In this document: positions 7,598 to 16,239 of the stretch, piece by piece | Position numbering within the stretch: the first letter of the stretch is position 1 | Layout: each line of letters starts with the position of its first letter | DNA from: CAYMRL01 sp964398985 | GTDB lineage: Bacteria; Deinococcota; Deinococci; Deinococcales; Trueperaceae | Assembly (NCBI GenBank): GCA_964398985.1 | Contig: CAYNOS010000023.1 | Location: 1-39,096 of the forward strand | Reading direction: 5' to 3' | DNA length: 39,096 nucleotides | Translations under genes and position numbers: made by a program | Notes under the pieces: generated by a model | What the model saw: only the letters and a program-made list of their open reading frames with translations | What the model was told of the DNA's origin: nothing | Database searches by the model: none

Positions 7598-8477
7598 CGC
7601 TGGACGCCACCGCCACCCTGCGCTGCTTGGCGAGGTTGACGAGCACGATCCCGAGGATCGCAACCAGCCCACCGGCGAACGTCAGCAGGGTCGGGACCTC
7701 ACCGATCAGCAGCCAGGAGGAGCCCAGGGCGAAGACCGGCACTAGGTACAAGAACGCGGTGACCAGCGTCACCGGCGCACGCGACAGCGCCAGCGAGAAC
7801 AGCGTGTAGGCGAAGGCGGAAGGAAACACGCCGTTGTAGACGGTCGCCCACAGCGAGGAGTCGGGCGCGCCGGCGACAGCGCCCGCCAGGCCCGGCAGGA
7901 AGATCAGCATCGGGAGCGTCCCCGCCCAGGTGGCGAACGCCGCCACTTCGATCGGCCGGTAGCGGTCGAACAGACGCTTCTGGAGGACCGCGTAGAAGGC
8001 CGTCGCGATGGCCGCCACCAGGATCAGCAGCGCGTACGCGTTGAAACCGATCTTGCCGTCGCCGACGACGATGAGGAACACGCCGGAGAAGGCGACGGCC
8101 GAGCCCAGCCAACCCAGTGGCGGCATCCGGTCGCCGAGCATGATGGCGGCGATGATCGCCGTGATCGCCGGCGCCGTGGCGATGATCAAACTGGCGGCCC
8201 CGGCGCTGACATGGAGCTCGCCGAAGTTGAGCGCCAGGTGGTAGACGAAGAAACCCAGCATCCCGAGCAGGGCAAAGCTGCCGAGATCGCGCGCGCGCGG
8301 CAGGCGCCGGCCCCTGAGCGCGAGGATCACCACCAGGAACGCCGCTGACGCGACCAGGTGACGCAACAGCGTCAGGTGCGGCGCCGAGAACCCTTCCAGC
8401 CCGAGCTTGATCATCGGGAAGGCCGAACCCCAGGTCACGGCCAGCACCAGCAGCATGACCAGCACGCCGGCCGGCAT
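7584..8477 (-). CDS. EamA (DMT) family transporter
   Basis: A 297-residue inner-membrane protein with about ten hydrophobic segments in two EamA repeats: the first from LLVLAVTWGSAFPMIKLGLEGFS, the second from about residue 150. WGS(A)FP, the charged R between helices, and the late GEVPT (LLIGEVPTLLTFAGGLVAILGIVLV) are typical DMT features. Such proteins export metabolites or amino acids, but no substrate can be read from the sequence. The ATG at 8477 lies 1 nt after the Hsp33 stop (TGACATG), so it is translationally coupled and last in coaD - hslO - EamA. The short basic tail is KQRRVAVASSASGA. Confidence 0.88.
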   Translation of the reverse strand: MPAGVLVMLLVLAVTWGSAFPMIKLGLEGFSAPHLTLLRHLVASAAFLVVILALRGRRLPRARDLGSFALLGMLGFFVYHLALNFGELHVSAGAASLIIATAPAITAIIAAIMLGDRMPPLGWLGSAVAFSGVFLIVVGDGKIGFNAYALLILVAAIATAFYAVLQKRLFDRYRPIEVAAFATWAGTLPMLIFLPGLAGAVAGAPDSSLWATVYNGVFPSAFAYTLFSLALSRAPVTLVTAFLYLVPVFALGSSWLLIGEVPTLLTFAGGLVAILGIVLVNLAKQRRVAVASSASGA

Positions 8478-8478
8478 G

Positions 8479-9471
8479 TCAGGCGGGGACCGTCACCGGA
8501 CGGCCGCACGAGCACAGTTCGCCCTCGCGCATCACCGCGCTCTGGCCCTCGCGGTGCCAGAGCGTGCCGCAGTCCGGACAGCGGACCTCGTGTCCGCCGA
8601 GGACCGCCATCTGCTCGGGGGTGACCCAGCGACGCTCGCCGCACCAGTGGCACACGACCTCGGCGCCGCCATCCTCGGCGATCATCCGCGAGCGCTCCTC
8701 GGGCGTGAAGTAGGCCAGAGCATCGAGGGCGCTGGCGTCCGTGCAGCGGCATTGGAAGTAGACATCCAGCGGCGGATCCGTGAGCAGCTCGAACTCCAGG
8801 CCCCAGCACAACTCGTTCTCGACCAGGGTCAGCAACGGTGAGCGCAGCATCTGGTCCGTCAGGCCGCCGAACGCCTTCACGTTTGCCTCCAGGAGCTGCA
8901 GGGCGGCGTCGTCGGCGCCCGGCATCGCCTGCAGGAGCACGCCGCCCGCCGCGGCCACCCGGCGTCCGGCGTCGTACTGCACGCCGAGCAGGACCGCCGA
9001 CGGGATCTGCTCGGAGACCGCCAGGTAGCTGGCCAGGTCCTCGGCCACCTCGCCGGTGCTGAGCGGGATGCTGCTCGTGTACGGATCGCCGTAGGGCGCA
9101 TGGGAGCGGATCACTTGGATCTCCCCCGCCGTCCCGATGAGTCCCCCGACGTCGAGCTTCCCGTCAGGTCGCAGCGGCAGGTCGGCGCCGGGATGCTGAG
9201 CGTAACCGCGGACGGCGCCGTCGAACCCGGCTTCGCTGAGCACCGCGCCCAGGCGGCCGCCGCCGGCCAAGCGCAGCGTGACGCGATCGCGGGGACCCTT
9301 GAGCAACACGTGAGCCAGCAGCAACGCACCGGTCGCGGTCCGGCCGATCGCGGCCCCCGCGGTCGGCGAGGCGCCCTGACGCAGGACCATGTCGGCCACC
9401 AAGCGGGTGGTGTCGGCAGCGACGACCCGCACGCCGCCGTCGGCGGCCATCCCTCTGATCAGGTACGACAT
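8479..9471 (-). CDS. hslO: Redox-regulated chaperone Hsp33 with extra C-terminal Cys motif
   Basis: A 330-residue cytosolic holdase activated by oxidation. The N-terminal substrate domain is clear (ATGALLLAHVLLKG, LRLAGGGRLG, the GxVRGY-type AVRGYAQHP, LVLG-type VQVIRSHAPYGDPYTSSIPL, GEVAEDLASYLAVSEQIPSAV). The zinc redox switch is present: Cys241-x-Cys243 (CRC) and Cys274-x2-Cys277 (CHWC). Unusually, the protein continues about 40 residues past the usual end (family about 285-300) with a second set, Cys298-x2-Cys301 (CPDC) and Cys320-x-Cys322 (CSC), which resembles a small zinc ribbon. Its ATG overlaps the coaD TGA by one base (TGATG). With sodA and dsbAB nearby, this is part of an oxidative-stress complement, although not one operon. 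Confidence 0.92.
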   Translation of the reverse strand: MSYLIRGMAADGGVRVVAADTTRLVADMVLRQGASPTAGAAIGRTATGALLLAHVLLKGPRDRVTLRLAGGGRLGAVLSEAGFDGAVRGYAQHPGADLPLRPDGKLDVGGLIGTAGEIQVIRSHAPYGDPYTSSIPLSTGEVAEDLASYLAVSEQIPSAVLLGVQYDAGRRVAAAGGVLLQAMPGADDAALQLLEANVKAFGGLTDQMLRSPLLTLVENELCWGLEFELLTDPPLDVYFQCRCTDASALDALAYFTPEERSRMIAEDGGAEVVCHWCGERRWVTPEQMAVLGGHEVRCPDCGTLWHREGQSAVMREGELCSCGRPVTVPA

Positions 9472-9962
9472 CAGCTCCTCGGGGGTCCGTAGCGCTCTGC
9501 CAGCCGCCGCAGGGTGGCGCGCGGGACCAGCTTGGCCACGTCGGCACCGTAGCGGGCTATCTCCTTGACGCGAGTGCTCGAGACGTATGACCAGCGCGTG
9601 GCGGTCATGATGAAGGTCGTCTCGACCGACGGGTTCAGCTGGCGGTTCAGGTGCGCCATCTGCAGTTCGTACTCGAAGTCCGAGATCGCCCGCAGCCCCT
9701 TGACGATGACCTTGGCGCCCACCTCGCGGGTGTAGTCAGCCAGCAGGCCGTCGAAGCTGTCGACGGTGACGCCCTTGATGCCGTCGGCGACCTCGCGGAT
9801 GATCGCGATGCGCTCTTCGGTCGTGAACAGCGCGTCGCTCTTGGCGGGATTGTGCAGCACGGCCACCGTGAGGTCGCCGTAGATGCCGGCCGCGCGCCTG
9901 ATGATGTCGACGTGTCCGTTGTGGAGCGGGTCGAAGCTGCCAGGGTAGACGGCGCGAACCAT
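9471..9962 (-). CDS. coaD: Phosphopantetheine adenylyltransferase
   Basis: A 163-residue cytosolic enzyme converting 4'-phosphopantetheine and ATP to dephospho-CoA, the fourth step of CoA synthesis. Visible: nucleotidyltransferase signature YPGSFDPLHNGH (6-17), VKGLRAISDFEYELQMAHLNR (about 88-108) of the pantetheine pocket, and SSTRVKEIA (about 128-136, the ISSTxVKE motif). Length is normal for CoaD (about 160). TAGACT lies 7 nt before the ATG, so the gene probably has its own leaderless promoter, 42 nt downstream of meaB. It heads the coupled set coaD - hslO - EamA. Confidence 0.95.
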   Translation of the reverse strand: MVRAVYPGSFDPLHNGHVDIIRRAAGIYGDLTVAVLHNPAKSDALFTTEERIAIIREVADGIKGVTVDSFDGLLADYTREVGAKVIVKGLRAISDFEYELQMAHLNRQLNPSVETTFIMTATRWSYVSSTRVKEIARYGADVAKLVPRATLRRLAERYGPPRS

Positions 9963-9969
9963 GAGGGCA

Positions 9970-9975
9970 AGTCTA
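9970..9975 (-). promoter_or_regulatory. -10 hexamer TAGACT, leaderless coaD transcript
   Basis: TAGACT lies 7 nt upstream of the ATG at 9962. Confidence 0.6.
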
Positions 9976-10004
9976 CTCCCAGGCCGGGCGCCACGAGCGT
10001 CGCC

Positions 10005-10940
10005 CTAGCGCAGCGCCGCCATCAGCTCCCTGGGCGTCGTCTCCCCTTTGATCACCGCATCGATCGCGGCATCGTCGATCTCTGCCACGCGGCGCCTGAC
10101 GCTGGCCTCGACCAGGGCCACCACCTCAGAGCGCACGCGGGCCCTGCGCCTCTCCGCGAGACGACCGGTGCCCTCGAGCCAGCCGCGATGCGCCGCGATC
10201 TTGCCCCACAGCTCTGCTGCGCCCTCACCGCTGGTGGCGACGGTCTGCACGATGCGCACGCGCCAGTCGCCCTCGCGCGGATGAACCAGGTCGAGCGCCG
10301 AGCGCACCTCCTGGTGGAGGCGCTGAACACCGGGCAGGTCGGCCTTGTTGATCGCGATCACGTCGGCGATCTCCATGATGCCCGCCTTGAAGGCCTGCAC
10401 GCCGTCACCGGTCCCTGGCGTCAGCACCAGCACGGTCGTGTCGGCGGCGCCCGCGACATCGACCTCAGACTGGCCGACTCCTACCGTCTCGATCAGCACG
10501 GTGTCGAAGCCGGCAGCATCGAGCAGCGCCACCACCTGCAAGGTGGCAGCAGCCAGACCGCCGAGGTGACCACGGCTGGCCATCGACCTGATGAACACCC
10601 CACTGTCGTCATGCCAGCGCATCATCCTGATGCGGTCCCCGAGGATCGAACCCCCGCTGTACGGGCTGCTGGGATCGACGGCCACCACCGCGACGCGCCG
10701 CTGCGCGGCGCGCTCCACCGCCACCAGCGCGTCCACCAGGGTGCTCTTCCCGGAGCCGGGCGAGCCGGTCACCCCGACGATCTGGGCGCGGCCGCCGTGC
10801 GCCCTGAGCGCGTCGAGCACGGCCGCTCCTTCGGCGCCGCCGGCTTCGACGCGGCTGATGGCGCGTGCCAGCAGGCGCTCGTCTGCGGCCAGCACGCCCT
10901 TCACCAACACGCTGGTTGCCTGCTTGGCGGCCTCGCTCAC
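10005..10940 (-). CDS. meaB: Methylmalonyl-CoA mutase-associated GTPase MeaB
   Basis: A 311-residue G3E-type P-loop GTPase that gates cobalamin loading and protects methylmalonyl-CoA mutase. Visible: Walker A GSPGSGKST (59-67), VDPSSPYSGGSILGDRIRM (about 88-106), IETVGVGQSEVDV (about 147), LVLTPGTGDGVQAFKAGIMEIAD and the NKAD guanine motif (about 194). These are diagnostic of the MeaB/ArgK family. The mutase itself is not in the window. The start is GTG at 10940; TAGCCT lies 6 nt upstream, and its TAG is also the stop codon of holA, so transcription start and upstream stop are superimposed. No Shine-Dalgarno site. Confidence 0.93.
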   Translation of the reverse strand: MSEAAKQATSVLVKGVLAADERLLARAISRVEAGGAEGAAVLDALRAHGGRAQIVGVTGSPGSGKSTLVDALVAVERAAQRRVAVVAVDPSSPYSGGSILGDRIRMMRWHDDSGVFIRSMASRGHLGGLAAATLQVVALLDAAGFDTVLIETVGVGQSEVDVAGAADTTVLVLTPGTGDGVQAFKAGIMEIADVIAINKADLPGVQRLHQEVRSALDLVHPREGDWRVRIVQTVATSGEGAAELWGKIAAHRGWLEGTGRLAERRRARVRSEVVALVEASVRRRVAEIDDAAIDAVIKGETTPRELMAALR

Positions 10941-10946
10941 GTCTCG

Positions 10947-10952
10947 AGGCTA
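10947..10952 (-). promoter_or_regulatory. -10 hexamer TAGCCT, leaderless meaB transcript; contains holA stop
   Basis: TAGCCT lies 6 nt upstream of GTG 10940. The first three bases (10952-10950) are the TAG stop of holA. Confidence 0.5.
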
Positions 10953-11906
10953 ACCCGCGCGCGGCCGCCCGGCCCAGCGAGCGGCCAGCGAGATCGCGAC
11001 AGACTCGAGCGCCAGTTGCGGATCGCCGCCGCTCTTGGCGGCGACGTCGGCGGTCAGCAGCTCGCCGAGCACCTCCTTGGCCGACTCCTCGTCGAGTCTC
11101 CCCGCCAGGCTCAGCGCCTTCTGCGCCGCGAACGGTCTGACCTTCAGCAACGACGCGGCCTGCTGCGACGACACGCGCCGCGGGGCCTCGCGCGCCAGCA
11201 ATGCAGAGGCCTTGGCGACCAGCAGGAACTGCCAGATGAGCGCCCCCAGCACGCGCTGAGGGGCCTCCCCCTCCTGCCCCAACTGCCTGGCGATCGCCGC
11301 GGTGGAGGTCGCGTCGCCGGCCGCAATCGCGTCGATCAGGTCGAAGGCGTCGTACGAGAAGCCGCGGTTGACGAGCCGCCTGACGCGCTCCTCGTCGAGT
11401 CGTTCCTCGAGCAGCGCCAGCTTGTTGATCTCGGAGGCCAACTGCGCCGGCTCCTCGCCGAACAGGTCGCCGAGCAACTGAGGGACGCCCGGCGCGAAGT
11501 CGACGCCGGACGCTTTCAGCTCTGCGGCTATCCAGCGTGGCAACGCCTCGAAACGCGGCGTGGGCACGTCCCGGTGCGTGCCGAGCGCCGCTAGGGAACG
11601 CCTCCGCGCTTCGGTCGCATCGGGCTCGACGACGACGATCAGGGGACCGTCGGCGTGGCGCCCGAGCGTCTCCAGCAGTTCGCTGCGCGGCTTGGTGCCG
11701 GCCTGGCCGGGGAAGGCGCCGCTGAGATCGATCAGCAGCGCGACCTCGGCGAACAAGCCGCCTTGGCTCGCGGCGCTCGCGACCTGAGCGGCATCGAACG
11801 GAGGGGTCAGCTCGACGACCTGCTCGCCGGTGAAGCCGCGCTCGGCGAGGGCGCGCTTGGCTTTACGCCTGGCCAAGAAGGCGTCGCCTGTAAACGTGAG
11901 GATCAC
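10950..11906 (-). CDS. holA: DNA polymerase III subunit delta
   Basis: A 318-residue clamp-loader subunit that opens the sliding clamp. It shows the HolA pattern: MILTFTGDAFLARRKAKRAL start (family: ..yl.hG.d.fl...), SASQGGLFAEVALLIDLSGAF (20s-60s), ALPRWIAAELKASGVDFAPGVPQLLGDLFGEEPAQLASEINKLALL (typical domain II: W...al...G......a...L....G.dl..l..EleKLal), and the helical collar domain after YDAFDLIDAIAAGD. No Walker A motif, as expected for delta. The start is GTG at 11906, 18 nt after the kinase stop, without a clear ribosome binding site. holA follows comEC in many bacteria; here a kinase gene is placed between them. Confidence 0.9.
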   Translation of the reverse strand: MILTFTGDAFLARRKAKRALAERGFTGEQVVELTPPFDAAQVASAASQGGLFAEVALLIDLSGAFPGQAGTKPRSELLETLGRHADGPLIVVVEPDATEARRRSLAALGTHRDVPTPRFEALPRWIAAELKASGVDFAPGVPQLLGDLFGEEPAQLASEINKLALLEERLDEERVRRLVNRGFSYDAFDLIDAIAAGDATSTAAIARQLGQEGEAPQRVLGALIWQFLLVAKASALLAREAPRRVSSQQAASLLKVRPFAAQKALSLAGRLDEESAKEVLGELLTADVAAKSGGDPQLALESVAISLAARWAGRPRAG

Positions 11907-11924
11907 GGTGTCGGCAGCCGGCGC

Positions 11925-12674
11925 TCAGTTGCCGCGACCGACGGCTCCGAGCGCCTGGCTCATCTCGGCCGACGACTGGAAGCGCTGCTCCGGGTCGCGC
12001 GCCAGGCCCCGCAGCACGAACTCCTGGTACGCCGCGGCCGACTCGGGCAGCGGCTCCAGCGGCACCCGGTCGTCGCCCGCCAGGTAGCGGATCACTTGAC
12101 CGCCGTAAGGCGGCGAGCCCGTCAGAGCGTGGTAGAAGACCGCCGCAGCACCGTAGAGATCGGAGCGCTGGTCGGTCCTGACGCCCTGGAACTGCTCCGG
12201 CGCCATGTAGTTGGGGGTGCCCATCATCATGTCCTGGCTGGTGATGGCGGTCAGACCGAGGTCCTTGGCGAAGCCGAAGTCGGTCAGCAGTGCGGTCTCG
12301 CCCTTGACGAGGATGTTGCCGGGCTTGACGTCGAGATGGATCACGCCATTGGCGTGGGAGTAGTCGAGCGCGGCAAGGATGTCGGCAACGATCTTGGCGG
12401 CGCGTCGAGGGCGCAACGGGCCCTGCTCGAGAGCCTCCTCGAGCGTGACGCCGGGGCAGTAGGCGTAGATCAGCGAACCGTCCTCGAGAGCCAAGAGCGG
12501 CACGATGTTGGCATGGCGCAGCTTGCTGACGACCGCCGCCTCGCGCTCCAGGCGCTGGCTGTAAACCGGGTGAAAGCCCCGCAGGCTCTTGACGACCACG
12601 AGCTCGTCCCGCCAGCGAGCCAGCTCGACGCGCACCGGCCCCCGGTCCGATAACACCCTTACCGTCATCAGCAT
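11925..12674 (-). CDS. Soluble Hanks-type Ser/Thr protein kinase, minimal domain
   Basis: A 249-residue kinase consisting of the catalytic domain only; no transmembrane segment or sensor domain. Visible: ATP Lys29 (VVVK), alpha-C Glu in EREAAVV (about 43-45), catalytic loop HLDVKPGNIL with Asp115, Lys117 and Asn120, DFG at 132-134, MGTPNYMAPE (151-160) with the APE motif, and DLYGAAAVFYHALTG (subdomain IX). The N-lobe is short: the Gly-rich loop GxGxxG is not recognisable in LSDRGPVRVEL, and the catalytic loop has Leu in place of the Arg of HRD. Catalytic residues are otherwise intact, so it may be active. TAGATT lies 8 nt before the ATG. Substrate unknown; the position between comEC and holA hints at, but does not show, a link to DNA uptake or replication. 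Confidence 0.9.
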   Translation of the reverse strand: MLMTVRVLSDRGPVRVELARWRDELVVVKSLRGFHPVYSQRLEREAAVVSKLRHANIVPLLALEDGSLIYAYCPGVTLEEALEQGPLRPRRAAKIVADILAALDYSHANGVIHLDVKPGNILVKGETALLTDFGFAKDLGLTAITSQDMMMGTPNYMAPEQFQGVRTDQRSDLYGAAAVFYHALTGSPPYGGQVIRYLAGDDRVPLEPLPESAAAYQEFVLRGLARDPEQRFQSSAEMSQALGAVGRGN

Positions 12675-12682
12675 CTGTGGTC

Positions 12683-12688
12683 AATCTA
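12683..12688 (-). promoter_or_regulatory. -10 hexamer TAGATT, near-leaderless kinase transcript
   Basis: TAGATT lies 8 nt upstream of the ATG at 12674, between the comEC stop and the kinase gene. Confidence 0.5.
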
Positions 12689-12715
12689 ACACGCGCCGCG
12701 AGCGTCCAGAACGGA

Positions 12716-15007
12716 TCACCCGCCGCCTGGCCGACCGCCGGCCGCGTCCCCGGCAGCGGCGCTGACCGCGCCGGTGCGAAGGTCGATGCGCACGGCGCCG
12801 TCGCGCTGCGTCAGCAGCACCTCGACGCCGGCGCGCTCCAGGCGCCCCAACACGTCCGGGTGGGGGTGCCCGTAGTTGTTGCGCCCCACCGAGATCACCG
12901 CGAGGCGCGGCGACAGGGCGCGCAAGATGTCGGGACCGGTGCTGTGGCGGGAGCCGTGGTGTCCGACCATCAGGACGTCGACCGGAGGCGGCGCCAGCCA
13001 CGGCTCGGAGGCGCTGCCGAGGTCACCGAAGAACGCGGCCAGGGCAGCCCCGTGGCGGCGCAACACCAGCGCCACCGACAGCTCGTTGGCCGAACCGCCG
13101 GGTGCGCCCGCCGGCGGGTGCAACACGTCGAGCGCGTAACCGTCCTCGCGAACCAGCACGAGACGCTCCCCGCGCGTGGCCCGGTGCACCGCGATCCCGC
13201 GTCGGTCCGCTGCGGCGCGCAGCGCCACGTCCAAGGGAGCTTCGCTCGCCGGGCCGCCGACCAACAGGCCGACAGGCAGCCGTTCGAGCACCGCGATCAG
13301 GCCTTCGATGTGGTCGGCGTCGGGATGGGTGGCGACGACGACGTCCAGGCGCCTGACTCCGAGCGCCCGCAAAGCGCGCACGACCACGCGCTCGCCGACG
13401 TCGAAGTCGGAGAACGGCGTCCCGCCGCCATCGATCAGCACGGTGGTTCCGCGAGGCAAGCGGATCAGCACGCTGTCGCCCTGCCCGACGTCGAGGAACC
13501 ACACATCTGGTGGCGTCCGCGCACTCCCGGCGAGCAGGCTGCAGGCGGCCGCCGCCAGAGCCACGCCCGCCGCTCGCTTCAACCTCAGGCGGCCGTGCGA
13601 CCACAGCGCCAGCGCGCACAGCGCCGCCAGCCAGCACAGGTGCCCGCTCCACCCGACCTCGCCCCAGGCGAGAGACGGCAAGCGCTCCCCGGCACGGGCG
13701 CACCACACCAGCGCGCCCGCCAGCACCGCGGCCGCCCGGTTGACGAGCCAGCTCAACGGCAGCCACACGACACCCAGCAGCCCGGCCGTGAACCCCACCG
13801 GCAGCGCCAGCGCCGACAGCGGCACGGCGACGATGTTGACTAGCGGGGACAGCAACGGCAGCTGGCCAAAGCTGCCGGCCACCAGCGAGACGCTCGGCAA
13901 CTGCGCCGCGATGGAGGTCAGTCCGCCACCCAGGATCAGCATCCGCCAGCGGCCGGGACGATCGGCCGGACGGAGGCCAAGCGCGCGCGCCCAGGGCGGC
14001 AGGAACAGCAGCATGCCTGCAACCGCCAGGAAAGAAAGCTGGAACGAGACGTCCAGCAGCATCCACGGTGCCTGCAACAGTCCTCCCGTCAGCGCCAACG
14101 CGAACACCGGCCACGCCCGCGGTCGGCCGCTGCCCAGCGCCATGGCGACGAGCACGGCGAGCGCCATCGTGGCAGCGCGCACCACGCTCGGCGACGGGCC
14201 GACCAACGCCACGAAACCCAGCGTCAACGCCATCAGCAGGTAGGGGCGCGCGCGAGCCCAACGCGACAGCAGCCTGCCAGCCGCCATCAGCAGCAGGCTG
14301 ACGTGAAGGCCCGACAACGCCAGCAGGTGGGCGAGCCCGGCGGCCGTGAAGCTGTCGGCGAGCTCCCCCATGTCCTCGCGCAGACCCAAGGTCATGGCTG
14401 CCATCAGCGCCGCTGCCTCGGCCTCCAGTCCTGCCTCGACTCCGAGCCTGAGGCGCTCGCGCAGCGGGCCGCCGCCGTCCGCTGCGGTCACCTCGGTGAC
14501 GAACAGCTGCCCGGCGGCGCCGCGGCGGCGCAGGTAGCCGGCGTAGTCGAAGCCGCCGGGGTTGCGCTTGCCGGGAGCGGCGACCGCGCTGCCCACCAGC
14601 GTCAAGCGGCCCTGCGGTTGGGCTGCCCTGGCGGCCATCGCGAGCTTGACGCGGACCGGCTCCCAGGCCCGGAAGTACACCCCGTCGTGGTAACCCCGCC
14701 AGGTCGTCTCGACCTCGTGCCAGCCGGCGAGGGGGTCGGGGGAGCGTTCCCAGGCGAGGTAGCGGGCGCCGGTCACCAGCGCCAGCAGCGTGGCCAAGAC
14801 CAAGCTCCTGGCGGGGACGACCCCGGGCAGTAACCTGTCGCCGGCAACCGCCAGGACGGCCGCCAAGCCCGCACCGAGCAGCAGCAACGTCAGGCTGGGG
14901 ACGCCGTCACTCACCAGCGAGGCGCCCCAGGACCCGGCGAGAGCGCCGCCGGCCGCCGGGTAGGACCACGGCAAGTAGGCGCCCGCACGCGGTTGGGAAG
15001 CGCTCAC
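12716..15007 (-). CDS. comEC: Competence DNA-uptake channel ComEC/Rec2
   Basis: A 763-residue inner-membrane protein that carries single-stranded DNA into the cytoplasm. Order: N-terminal membrane segments plus an OB-type DUF4131 region (about 60-180, with GRLTLVGSAVAAPGKRNPGGFDY), the Competence transmembrane domain (about 190-480, LAHLLALSGLHVSLL is the family hallmark), then a C-terminal metallo-beta-lactamase domain (about 500-750) with LDVGQGDSVLIRLP, DGGG, ATHPDADHIEGL (HxDxDH) and VGHHGSRHSTG. The metal ligands look intact. The start is GTG at 15007, overlapping the comEA stop by 4 nt (GTGA), so the two are translationally coupled. Length is typical (about 750-800). Confidence 0.95.
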   Translation of the reverse strand: MSASQPRAGAYLPWSYPAAGGALAGSWGASLVSDGVPSLTLLLLGAGLAAVLAVAGDRLLPGVVPARSLVLATLLALVTGARYLAWERSPDPLAGWHEVETTWRGYHDGVYFRAWEPVRVKLAMAARAAQPQGRLTLVGSAVAAPGKRNPGGFDYAGYLRRRGAAGQLFVTEVTAADGGGPLRERLRLGVEAGLEAEAAALMAAMTLGLREDMGELADSFTAAGLAHLLALSGLHVSLLLMAAGRLLSRWARARPYLLMALTLGFVALVGPSPSVVRAATMALAVLVAMALGSGRPRAWPVFALALTGGLLQAPWMLLDVSFQLSFLAVAGMLLFLPPWARALGLRPADRPGRWRMLILGGGLTSIAAQLPSVSLVAGSFGQLPLLSPLVNIVAVPLSALALPVGFTAGLLGVVWLPLSWLVNRAAAVLAGALVWCARAGERLPSLAWGEVGWSGHLCWLAALCALALWSHGRLRLKRAAGVALAAAACSLLAGSARTPPDVWFLDVGQGDSVLIRLPRGTTVLIDGGGTPFSDFDVGERVVVRALRALGVRRLDVVVATHPDADHIEGLIAVLERLPVGLLVGGPASEAPLDVALRAAADRRGIAVHRATRGERLVLVREDGYALDVLHPPAGAPGGSANELSVALVLRRHGAALAAFFGDLGSASEPWLAPPPVDVLMVGHHGSRHSTGPDILRALSPRLAVISVGRNNYGHPHPDVLGRLERAGVEVLLTQRDGAVRIDLRTGAVSAAAGDAAGGRPGGG

Positions 15008-15516
15008 AGCGTCACCAGCGCCCGGAGCCGCTCGAGCGTCTTGCCTCCGACGCCGGGCACGCGCAGCAGGTCTTCGACGCTGGAGAAAGGCCGGTGGTCC
15101 ACGATCCTCTGAGCCATCACCGGGCCGATCCCGGGAAGCGAGTCGAGCTCCGCGAGCGACGCCGAGTTCAGCGGCACACGCTGGCTGCCCAGGTGCGTGA
15201 CGTGGTTCGGGATGTAGACCTGCTCCCCGTCGGTCAGCGGATCGGCAGGGTTCACGAGTTCACTGGCAGCAGCCCGCGTCATCCCGCCGGCCGCTGCCAG
15301 CAGGTCGGCGACCCGGGAACCGAACTCGAGACGGTAGTCGCCGGGCCTGAACACCTCTCCGGCCACCGACACCGTGATCTCGGGCCGCTCGATGACCACC
15401 GCGGGCGCGCGTGCGAACCACCTGACGGCCAGCTTGGGCGCCTGTGCGACCAGCGCCAGCAGACAACAGCCCCACACCAGCAGGGAGGCGGCGCGCTGCT
15501 GGAACGGTTCGCGCAT
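15004..15516 (-). CDS. comEA: Competence DNA receptor ComEA
   Basis: 170 residues: N-terminal membrane anchor (about 10-27, LLVWGCCLLALVAQAP), an SLBB-type beta domain (about 46-105, ITVSVAGEVFRPGDYRLEFGSRVADLL ... DGEQVYIP), then two helix-hairpin-helix motifs (about 115-170: LNSASLAELDSLPGIGPVMAQRIVDHRPFSS and LLRVPGVGGKTLERL). ComEA binds double-stranded DNA outside the inner membrane and delivers it to ComEC. TAGCGT lies 6 nt before the ATG, directly after the sodA terminator, so comEA-comEC starts a new leaderless transcript. Confidence 0.94.
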   Translation of the reverse strand: MREPFQQRAASLLVWGCCLLALVAQAPKLAVRWFARAPAVVIERPEITVSVAGEVFRPGDYRLEFGSRVADLLAAAGGMTRAAASELVNPADPLTDGEQVYIPNHVTHLGSQRVPLNSASLAELDSLPGIGPVMAQRIVDHRPFSSVEDLLRVPGVGGKTLERLRALVTL

Positions 15517-15522
15517 GGCCCC

Positions 15523-15528
15523 ACGCTA
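15523..15528 (-). promoter_or_regulatory. -10 hexamer TAGCGT, leaderless comEA-comEC transcript
   Basis: TAGCGT lies 6 nt upstream of the ATG at 15516 and 8 nt beyond the sodA terminator stem. Confidence 0.55.
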
Positions 15529-15536
15529 GAAGCGAA

Positions 15537-15562
15537 CCGGGAGGCCCCGAAGGGCCTCCCGG
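15537..15562 (-). terminator. sodA intrinsic terminator with UUCG loop
   Basis: Perfect 11-bp stem CCGGGAGGCCC/GGGCCTCCCGG. The minus-strand loop is TTCG, i.e. the very stable C(UUCG)G tetraloop, followed by TTCGCTTCTAG. It lies 35 nt past the sodA stop. The downstream T-run is broken, but the stem is the strongest in the window. Confidence 0.75.
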
Positions 15563-15597
15563 CTGCTGCCTAGCTAGGTTGGGTGCGCCTTACACGG

Positions 15598-16206
<609 letters not shown>

Positions 16207-16231
16207 GGAGGTTCTCCCTTCGGTTCTCACG

Positions 16232-16237
16232 AGTCTA
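16232..16237 (-). promoter_or_regulatory. -10 hexamer TAGACT for sodA (leadered)
   Basis: TAGACT lies 25 nt upstream of the ATG at 16206, followed by the site AAGGGAG at 16214-16220 on the minus strand. Confidence 0.5.
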
Positions 16238-16239
16238 GC

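Noticed and set aside
9651..11594. 647-codon open frame on the plus strand
   Set aside because: Antisense to coaD, meaB and holA, all of which have clear family motifs. Long antisense frames are expected in GC-rich DNA. The translation has no recognisable domain.
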